This document shows, in pieces, positions 56,378-64,000 of a stretch of 64,000 nt of DNA (the stretch's first letter is position 1; each line of letters begins with the position of its first letter). This stretch comes from Penium margaritaceum. Taxonomy: Eukaryota > Streptophyta > Zygnematophyceae > Desmidiales > Peniaceae. The position numbers were made by a program, and so were the translations under genes. The DNA lies in contig SZWC01002387.1 of NCBI GenBank assembly GCA_023375785.1, positions 135,220 through 199,219 on the forward strand, in the 5' to 3' direction. The notes beneath the pieces were generated by a model. The model worked only from the letters and a program-made list of their open reading frames with translations. It did not search any database and was not told the DNA's origin.

Positions 56378-57021
56378 TGTTGTGATTTGTGACGTTCCTG
56401 TCGACCTGTACAGTTTACTGTGACCACTCGGCTGTGTCCATACACGTGCAGATCTGTGATGCGGACCCTGGTGGCACTGGTGCATCATCTGGTGGCGGAA
56501 TACCAGCCTGGAGCTGATCGATGACCGTTCCAGAGCTCGGGATGCTACCCGGAACCTCCTACAATTTTTCTGTAGCACGCAGGAGTTTATCGGTGGATTG
56601 GTCGGGGGCCCGATTTACATATTTTTGCATTGTGTGTCCACCGTTTGATGCCGAATGCATCCATGTGACCAGTCGAAGCGTTTGGCTTTTGAACCTGCAC
56701 GCCTAGGTTCGGACGGCGTAGTGTTCTGATATAGCTGCGTAGAGTTACGTCCAAAAGAGTGGTTTTGGGCCGGTTTTAGGACAGATCTTGCACTGCCGCG
56801 TGCGACAACCGCCGTGCGCCGCGGCAGGTACTTATGCCATGGACCTGTCATTTGTCATTTCTCTCTGGGGATGCTATTGAAGCATTCTGACACTTTGCCT
56901 TGTGTCTCCTAGCCAGACCCTTGCTGGTGTGTGCACGACTTGTGACGGTCGTCACCGTCTGACCAGGCACTGACGCCTAGTCAGCGGCTGTGTCGCTAGG
57001 AAGCTTCCACGCATCTTCTCA
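56378..57021 (+). repeat. LTR shared by elements E (3') and G (5')
   Basis: A single 644-bp LTR lies between the end of E's RNase H and the primer site of G. It is close to the F and G LTRs and much less like E's own 5' LTR. Confidence 0.85.
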
Positions 57022-57033
57022 TGGTATCAGAGC
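57022..57033 (+). promoter_or_regulatory. Element G primer binding site
   Basis: TGGTATCAGAGC, an exact match to the initiator tRNA-Met primer site, directly after the LTR. Confidence 0.9.
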
Positions 57034-57921
57034 AGTGAGACAGTTCTCACCGAGCTGCACAGCAAAGAGGTTGCGGCAGAGCAGCAGTAGTGAGAGTCAC
57101 CGCTGCAGCAGATCCACATGGACCCGACGACGACAGCCGACCGTCGTCGACGTCGCTCACCATCACCACATGAGACTACAGTTGCTAGCAGCTGCCGACA
57201 TTGGCACATGCAGCAGCAATAGCATTCAGTAGAAGCAGCAGCAATAGTGCAGCCGAGGAGCAGCACAGCAGCAGCGGCAGCAGCGCACGACAGAAGCACC
57301 ACAACAGCAGCGCGCGGCGGCAGCAGCACAGCAGCAACGTAGCAGCAATGGCAGCAGCAGTAGCCGCGGTAGCAGCACAGTAGCATCGCAGCAGCAGCAG
57401 CAACAACAACAACGGTGGTAGCAGCAGCACAGCAGCATCAGTGGCAGCAGCGCGCGGCGGCAGTAGCAGCATGCAACAGCCGCAACGCGTAGCTGCAGCA
57501 ACAACAGCGCGCGGCTGCTGCCACAGCCGCGCATGCAGCCGCCAGGCGGCCGCTCTACACACAGCCGCGCGGCTGCTGCTACAACTGACAACGCAACAGC
57601 AGCAGCAGCCAAGCGGAAGCTGTTGCGTAGCTTCCGCGCAGCTCCCGCACGGCTGCTACAAAGCGGCCGCCAGCTCGCGCAGCAACCGCAAGGGTTGACA
57701 AAACACAAGAAAACAAGGGAGAGGGGAGCTGACATCAGCATTTTTGTTGCTCACGTCACCAGGTCATGCGAACGTCAGCAACTTCCTAATGAAGTCAGCA
57801 CGTGCCTTAGTGAATTTTTTCGTCGGAGAGTCAAAAGTTGCCAGCGTTTCAACTCTTCAAGAAACGCTGACATTTTCGCATTTGGACCACGTTGACGTTT
57901 CGGCCCACAGTGAGCGGCGAC
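57034..57921 (+). other. Element G 5' leader
   Basis: A CAG-rich tract (57225-57660), then a block with TGACATCAGCA and CGTCAGCAAC (57729-57801) and a stem-loop (arms CAGCGTTTC at 57842-57850 and GAAACGCTG at 57861-57869). The motif block and stem-loop have counterparts in E and the motif also in B. Confidence 0.75.
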
Positions 57922-59370
57922 ATGGCTCCGTCCGGCGATAAGGGAAAAAGGGTACCAGATCCCTCTTCCTCTTCCTCTGGGGTCATGAGCCCATGTTTGC
58001 AGGCTATTGAGGACCTACGGAGGCAGCAGGACGAGATGCGTCGCCTGCAACGGGAGCAAACTGACGCTATCCGTCACTCACCGAGCTTCTCCAAGGTCAT
58101 TCCACGACCCCACGACAAACCTCTGGGGGAGTGGCCGGGGTCGCACCCTCTACACAGCAGTCAGCTCCAACACCGGAGATGGGAGCCGGAGCCGACCCGC
58201 CACCTCTTAATCCTTGGGACGAGGATCTTGATATGCCAGGCATGGAGGGCGACTCCCCGGAGCGCGAGATTCGTGTGTATCAGAAGCGTCTCCGTCAGCT
58301 TCATACGAGCTCTCAACCCCCACACACATCTTGCTTTCCCGATATTCGATCGTCACCTGATCTCCACCCCAGCGAATTCCCTTTTCCCGGTGTCTTTCCC
58401 ATCCCTCATCCTTCCTAGCCTGTGGTTGCTCTCCCTACGGTGCGGCAATCCAAGGACTTTGAGACACCGCCCCCACGGTATGTCAGCGAGGACGGTTTTG
58501 AGTGCTGGGAGATCCTCTTCCATGCTTGGGCCACTTCAGAGGGCGTCTGGCCCTACTACCACAGCCCGCATCAGACTGTGAACCGAGCACAGGTGCTGAC
58601 ATCGGCTAGGGAGATGCGCGGACTCCTCTATGCCATGCCGAGCGAGATCGTTGTCGACTTCTGCTCGTTCCTTGGTGAGGCGGGCACAGGCACCTGCACT
58701 GATCCTCGCAGGGGCTCAGACCTGGCATTGTATCTGCTTGCTGCAGAGACACACGCCACCCGCGTTGCGCACATTCGTTCCTTTCACTCCCTTCGTCAGG
58801 GGCCTGCCGAGCCTGCAGTCGACTACTGGTGATGCGCCATGGGCATTTACACGCGCCTTGGGACCTCAGGAGGTACACAGTTGTGGACGCTCCGCACGAT
58901 CATGCTCGGAGTTTGGCTTGAGCACACAGACATCTTCACGAGGTACAGCGACACCGTGCTCAAGCCTTTCTCGGCCTCATTGCGGCTCCTACCCTGGGCT
59001 CACCAGCTCTTTCTCCAGGTGACTTTTGCCCGTGAGGCAGCCGTGGCTCATCAAGAGACCTCCCTTGAAGTAGCACTCGTCGCATCCCCACCGACGCCCC
59101 TCTTGTAGACTCCTTCTCCATCCTCTGCAACATCTTCCTCCTCCCCTTCAACCCCGATTACACCGACTCAGACACAGGATGTCACGGCGACAGCACAGGG
59201 GAAGAAGGTGCGACGGAGGTGCGGCTCACGCCAGCAGCAGTCACAACGGCAGTCGTCATCGGGCAGTAGCACTGGACGCTCAGTCCACTACAACAACTGT
59301 GGAGTCACTCATCGCTCCACTGAGTGCAAGTAGCCGCTCAACTGGACGCGGATTACTCGCGGGCTCCAGG
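57922..59370 (+). pseudogene. Element G gag region
   Basis: A start at ATG 57922 gives MAPSGDKGKRVPDPSSSSSG, then a helical LRRQQDEMRRLQREQ. The gag core follows at about 58440-59090 (CWEILFHAWATSEGVWPYYH, MGIYTRLGTSGGTQLWTLRT), then a Ser/Gln-rich part and a knuckle-like CGVTHRSTEC (about 59308-59337). This is the nucleocapsid precursor of the family. Fossil, broken. Confidence 0.82.
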
Positions 59371-59779
59371 CTGCGCACGCACTACTATCCACGTCAAGAA
59401 GCACATCCTCCGGGCGCGCGGCGACCACAAACGCAGCAGTTCCCTCTTCATCACCGGTGACCAGAGGCGACCCAGACCCACGTGACCGCACCATCGCTGA
59501 GCTCCGCCACCTTCTGGCGCTTCGCTTTTAGGGAGGTGCGAGTATGTTTTCACAGCCGGGTGGTTCACAGACTGTCTGTCCGTCTGTCCTTGTGGCTCCG
59601 GATGACTCGTGCGGGGGGGGACAATCGGCATGTAATGACGATGGGCCTGACTGTACAAATTGGATTCATGAGTCTCACCTTTGTGCCTTTCGTCGTTCTT
59701 CCCCACCTACTGCCCAGCGACCGTTTGAGGCCGAGTGTTCCATTGCCCATTGTCCAGTGACGTCCTCAAGTCGTGATTC

Positions 59780-61080
59780 CGGTGGCACTTGGATCATCGA
59801 GTCCGGTGCCACTCATCACATGACCTATCATCACAGTGATTTCATTGTTCTCGGCCCTGTTGCGTCTCTTTGTTTCGTCCGCACAGGCTCTGGTCAGTCC
59901 TTAGTAGTCCAGGGTGTTGGGGTTGTGTGTTTCAATGGTCTGTCTGGCCCCTTGTATCTTTCCAACGTGCTTTTTGTGCCTGACCTTGAGCTCAGTTTAC
60001 TTTCTATACGTGCGTGCACACTGATGGGACTCTCAGTAGAACACATTGCATACTCCGCGACTGTGACTGCTATTGACACTCGTAGCGTTGTTCTTCGTGC
60101 GTCTATTGTAGATGACCTGTATCGTGTCTCTAGGACTTCTGCTCCTTGCTCTCCCTTCCCTTCCGCTCGTGTTTTTGTCACTAGTGTTCTGCCTCCTAAG
60201 CACCAGCGATCGCTTCATCTCCGCCTATGTCATGTAGGCTCCAAAACTGTGTCGAAGCTCATTCGAACACAGCCTGCCCTCGGTCTTGACGCAACTTCTT
60301 TCGAGAAGCCGCCCAAGACCGACTGAATCTTCTCAGCTCAGGGTAAGATGCATCGTTGCACCTACCCTGAATCTCGTTCATGCGCACTTTGCCCTCTCGA
60401 GTTAGTCCATTCGGACCTTCTTGGTCCCCTACCTGTCAAGTCTACATCCGATCGGGGTCGATACGTCCTTACCCTCACTGATGACTTCACCCACATGCGG
60501 TGGGTCTACAGCCTGTGCTAGAAGAGGGATGCCACTCCCGTGGTTTGCCTGTGGCTAGTGATGGCTGAGCGTTAGTCCCGCCACACGCTGCACACCTTCT
60601 GCTTGCATTGCGGCGGCGAGTTTCTTGGCGAGATGGATAGCTTCTTCGCCGAGCACGGGATTTTTCACTAGGTGTCCGCTCCTGCTACTCCTCAGCAAAA
60701 CGGTGTCTCTGAGCGCTGGAACCGCACCATGGAGGATGCGGTTCGTGCTATGCGGTCTGAGTACGGTCTTCCGGAGTCCTTCGCTTTTGAAGGCTTTGCC
60801 TACATGACTTGGGTCTGGAACCGCCTCCCGCACGGTCCTCTTCCGGACCACATTACACCGTATGAGCTCTGGTTTGGCCACCGTCCTGACTTGCGCCTCG
60901 CTCGCGTGTGGGGCGCCTTGGCTTCTATGTGGTACCCCAAGGACTAGCAGGGGTCTAAGGTCTCACCGCGGGGTCGATTGTGTGCTTCCGTCGGCATCTC
61001 CCCGTGGTTGAAGGCATGGCATTTTCGGGATCCTACTCGCCGTCGCAATGTTGAGTGTTGCGACACGCTCTTCATTGCGT
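59780..61080 (+). pseudogene. Element G protease, pre-integrase and integrase region
   Basis: TWIIESGATHHMTYHHSDFI (protease block, from about 59788), FVPDLELSLLSIRACTLMGL (pre-integrase), LVHSDLLGPLPVKST, YVLTLTDDFTHMRWVYSL and APATPQQNGVSERWNRTMED (integrase core), then FAYMTWVWNRLPHGPLPDHI and TPYELWFGHRPDLRLARVWG (C-terminal part). Fossil, broken. Confidence 0.86.
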
Positions 61081-61149
61081 CCCTCACCTACCATGATCTG
61101 ACTTCGATCACGTCGTTGTCCGTCACCCACGTTTCCATGTGTGAGGTTT

Positions 61150-61600
61150 CTTGATGGATGAGGGAGTCTACGCCTGCGAACACCTTTCGCGAGGCAGATG
61201 TGTCAATTTCAGCTCCCTCTACTTCTCCCGCTTTTGATGACCCAGTGATCATCGCTGTCGGTCCGGTGATCTCTCCAGTACCGCCGGCTTCTACCCCTGT
61301 CCCCTCGCACCCCACAGGTACCCATGATCCCGTACCTGTGTGCACTCCTGTGAACATACGTGTGTCCGTCGGCACTCCTACTTCTGTGCGTGGACCTGCC
61401 TCACCTGATCCTACTGTCACACCGAGCCCCGTGTCGTCCACACCCACATCTTCTCGCAGGGCATTACCAGCTCCCTTGCCTCAGCCCTCCCCAACTGCGA
61501 TTGTGCCCGTTCCTGAGCCTCAGGTGTGCCCCTCGAGCCCGGGTTACTCCTGTGAGCCTGGTGGTCGTCTTCCACCATTGGACTCAAGCGCTCAGTGAGT
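61150..61600 (+). other. Element G integrase-RT linker
   Basis: A Pro/Ser/Thr/Val-rich stretch (PVPSHPTGTHDPVPVCTPV, TPSPVSSTPTSS) with no domain, equivalent to the linkers of B, C, E and F. In G the 36-bp periodicity is weak. Confidence 0.7.
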
Positions 61601-63410
61601 GTCTAGTCCCACACCAAGGCGCTCCGCTCGCACCATCGCGAGTGGTGATCACGGCACAGAGGCCTCAGGCTTGAGTGTCTGCACGAAGCACACAGAGGTA
61701 CGTCCAGCGTGTCTTGTAGGGAATGACCTCGTCACTCACGAGTTTCATATCGCTTGTGATGGAGCGGCCGATCTTGTAGTCGTCAGACCTAGCACTGAGG
61801 CGTGCGCTCTCGCCATGCAGAGCTCTCCCTCTATGGCGCTTGACCCGGGCACATTGAGGGAAGCTCTCTCGTCACAGGATGCTAACGCTTGACATGCTGC
61901 CTACGAGGATGAGCTTCGCGCCATCCGAGAGCACCGAGTTTACGAGCTAGTCGACCTTCCAACTGGGAGGAAGGCTATTCAGGTCAACTGGGTCGTCCGG
62001 AAGAAAGTGAAGCCGGGTGGCTCACTGAAACACCACAAGTCTCGCCTGGTCATCAAGTGGTACTTTCAGATTGAGGGCATCGATTGCACAGACACCTTTG
62101 CCCCTGTCAGCCGCATGACCTCAGCTCGAGCTCTGTTCCGTGTAGTGGCTCAACATGATTGGGAATTGCACCAAATGGATGTGAACAATGTGTTCCTCCA
62201 TGGCTCTCTGGATGAGGAGTTTTACGTGGCTCAGCCACCCGGCTTTGAGGATAGTGACAAGGTCCGGCGCTTGCACAAGTCCTTGTACGGCCTCAAGCAC
62301 TCTCCTTGGTGTTGGAACCAGGAGATCACTAGCACCCTGACTCGTGCGGGATATGTAGAGAGGGAGGCAGATCCATCTCTTTTCATTCAACGAACGCTTG
62401 AGCAATTCACTGCCATCCTGGTCTATGTCGACGATATTCTGATTGCGTCTCCCTCACTGGAGGCCGTGAAGGAGGCCAATGTTGTCCTCCAGACTGCCTA
62501 TACGATGAAGGACTTTGGTCCTGCAGCCATGTTTCTTGGTATGGAGATTATGCGAGACCGCAAACGACGTACTCTACTACTCCATCGAGCCCGATACGCA
62601 CGGGTTGTGGGGGAGCGCTTCAGCAACCTTCTTGGCGCAGTGCCCACGGCTTCCACACCTCTCACGCCTGATGGGCAGGATGCCCTGAAGGTGGACGATC
62701 CCACACAGCTGGGGGAGATAGTGGATGTGACCCTGTACCTCCGTCTCATCGGATCTCTGATGTACCTAGCCACTACCACATGTCCTGACGTCGCATTTGC
62801 CGTCAACCTCCTTGCCCAGTTTTTGCAGGCTCCACGCACTAGAGCCCTTCACGCCGCTGTGCGAGTGGTGCGGTACGTGGTCTCTACACCGTACCTTGGA
62901 CTCTGCTTTCGTCGGCAATGTTTGGTGGTCCTTGACGGCTACATCGACAGTGATTGGGCCTGGAGCTTAGATGAACGCAGGACCGCACCGGTTACGTATT
63001 CCTGCTCGGTGGGACCAATGTGTCCTGGCCAAGCAGGACGCAGGGCTGCATTGCACGGAGCTCATCGGAGGCAGAGTACGTTGCTCTGGGTGTAGGGGCT
63101 GATGAGGCGGTATGGCTGCAGTGCCTGTTCCTTGAGCTTGGCCAGTTTGTACCCGCCATTGTGCTTCGTTGCGACAACGAGAGTGCTCTTGCCATCGCGG
63201 AGAACTGTGGTGTCTTCCATACTCGCACGCAGCACATTGCGGTTGAGCACAACTTTGTGCATGATCTAGTGGAGCGACACGAGATCTCCGTCATTTGGGT
63301 TGGCACTGACATGCAGCGTGCTGACTTCTTGACGGAGGCACTAGCAAGCAGAAAGTTCCTAGTGGCCATTTGTTTTGTTGGACTTCGCCCTTTACCAGAG
63401 AGTGGTTTAG
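61600..63410 (+). pseudogene. Element G reverse transcriptase and RNase H region
   Basis: RT blocks in order: [100 protein letters not shown] (YVDD catalytic pair at 62424-62435), and MKDFGPAAMFLGMEIMRDRK. Then come the connection (LIGSLMYLATTTCPDVAFAV) and RNase H (SSSEAEYVALGVGADEAVWL, CDNESALAIAENCGVFHTRT, IWVGTDMQRADFLTEALAS). This is the longest uninterrupted pol stretch in the window. Fossil. Confidence 0.88.
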
Positions 63411-63505
63411 TGTGGGGTGTGACTGTGTTTGTGTCACATTTGTTGTTGCACTCATTGTTGTACTCAACTTAGTACTGAACGCGCATGGACATGCGTACCA
63501 TCGGG

Positions 63506-63516
63506 TCATGGGGGAG
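63506..63516 (+). promoter_or_regulatory. Element G polypurine tract
   Basis: CATGGGGGAG lies immediately before the 3' LTR, identical to that of F. Confidence 0.82.
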
Positions 63517-64000
63517 TGTTGTGATTTGTGACGTTCTGTCGACCTGTAGAGTTTATTGTGACCACTCGGCCGTGTCCATACTCGTGCAGATCCTTAATGT
63601 GGACCCTGGTGGCACCGGTGCATCATCTGATGGTGGACTACCAGCCTGGAGCTGACCGACGACCGTTCTAGAGCTCTTGATGGTACCCGGGACCTCCTGC
63701 AGTTTCTCTGCAACACGCAGGAGTTTATCAGTGGACTGGTCGTGGACCCAATTTGCATGTTTTTCCATTGTGTGTCCACCGTTTGATGCCGGATGCATGC
63801 ATGTGACCAGTTGTAGCGTCCGGATTTTGATCTTGCATGTCTAGGTTCAGACGGCATAGCGTTCTAATATGTCTGCGCAGAGTTACGACCAAAAAAGTGG
63901 TTTTCGGCCGGTTTAGGACAGATCTTGCATTGTCTTGTGCGACACCCGCCGTGCGCCGCGGCAGGTAATAATGCCATGGACCTGCCATTTGTCATTTCTC
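63517..64000 (+). repeat. Element G 3' LTR (cut by window end)
   Basis: The first 484 bp of an LTR matching 56378-57021. It includes the CAAAAAAGTGGTTTTCGG hairpin and ends in the window at CATTTGTCATTTCTC. Confidence 0.88.

Larger units (their letters stand above)
43794..57021 (+). mobile_element. Element E: Ty1/copia element carrying nested element F and sharing its 3' LTR with G
   Basis: 5' LTR 43794-44439, primer site, leader with CAG tract, gag, CX2CX3HX4C knuckle, protease, integrase, linker with 36-bp repeats, RT and RNase H up to 50514. F follows, then the rest of RNase H (56104-56340) and the LTR at 56378-57021. The two outer LTRs differ far more than those of F or G do, so E looks the oldest of the three, or its 3' LTR was replaced. 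Broken at many places. Confidence 0.83.
56378..64000 (+). mobile_element. Element G: Ty1/copia element, most complete in the window (3' LTR cut by window end)
   Basis: 5' LTR 56378-57021, primer site, CAG-rich leader, gag, protease, integrase, linker, RT, RNase H, polypurine tract (63506-63516) and the first 484 bp of the 3' LTR (from 63517). All copia domains are present in order, and the RT keeps the YVDD motif at 62424-62435. It is broken at several points, yet it looks the youngest with F. LTRs are roughly 90% identical by eye. Confidence 0.88.

Overview
This window looks like repeat-rich nuclear DNA of a eukaryote. A green alga or early streptophyte is my best guess, at low confidence. 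The clues are a BolA-like exon with a spliced 5' side, many Ty1/copia elements, and primer sites matching the plant-type initiator tRNA-Met signal (TGGTATCAGAGC). I see no bacterial-style operon, no rRNA or tRNA gene, and only one convincing host coding segment, at the far left.

Layout. 1-1656 holds the last exon of a BolA-family gene, a 20-bp minisatellite that begins at its stop codon, and an unannotated 3' flank. 1657-24525 is one old minus-strand copia element (called B here). Its left LTR is split in three by two later minus-strand insertions: a 6-kb element without pol (I, 1886-7878) and a copia element (A, 8174-16584). 24526-25006 is a short AT-richer stretch, probably host. 25007-30974 is a second copy of the 6-kb pol-less family (II). 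30975-31628 is poorly resolved and ends in the 5' LTR of a plus-strand copia element (C, to about 38110). 38149-39060 looks like the 5' end of a Ty3/gypsy-like element, joined to a copia 3' half (D, about 39130-42160). 42360-43537 is the 5' end of a minus-strand element (H). It lies head-to-head with plus-strand copia element E (43794-57021). E carries a nested copia element F (50520-56098) inside its RNase H region. E's 3' LTR (56378-57021) also serves as the 5' LTR of element G (56378 to beyond the window end), so E and G are tandem elements sharing one LTR.

How the parts relate. E, F, G and H share one LTR type. Element II has an interior and an outer U3 tip like element I, but the rest of its LTR is like E/F/G/H. 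This suggests a mosaic made by template switching between a pol-less element and an autonomous copia lineage. Several long inverted repeats with loops of only 2-4 bases occur inside the elements and fit the same type of switching. All the elements are treated as fossils. All are broken; G is the most complete.

Limits. Identities, ages and boundaries were judged by eye. LTR ends are accurate to a few bases where a primer site or target duplication fixes them, and to tens of bases elsewhere.
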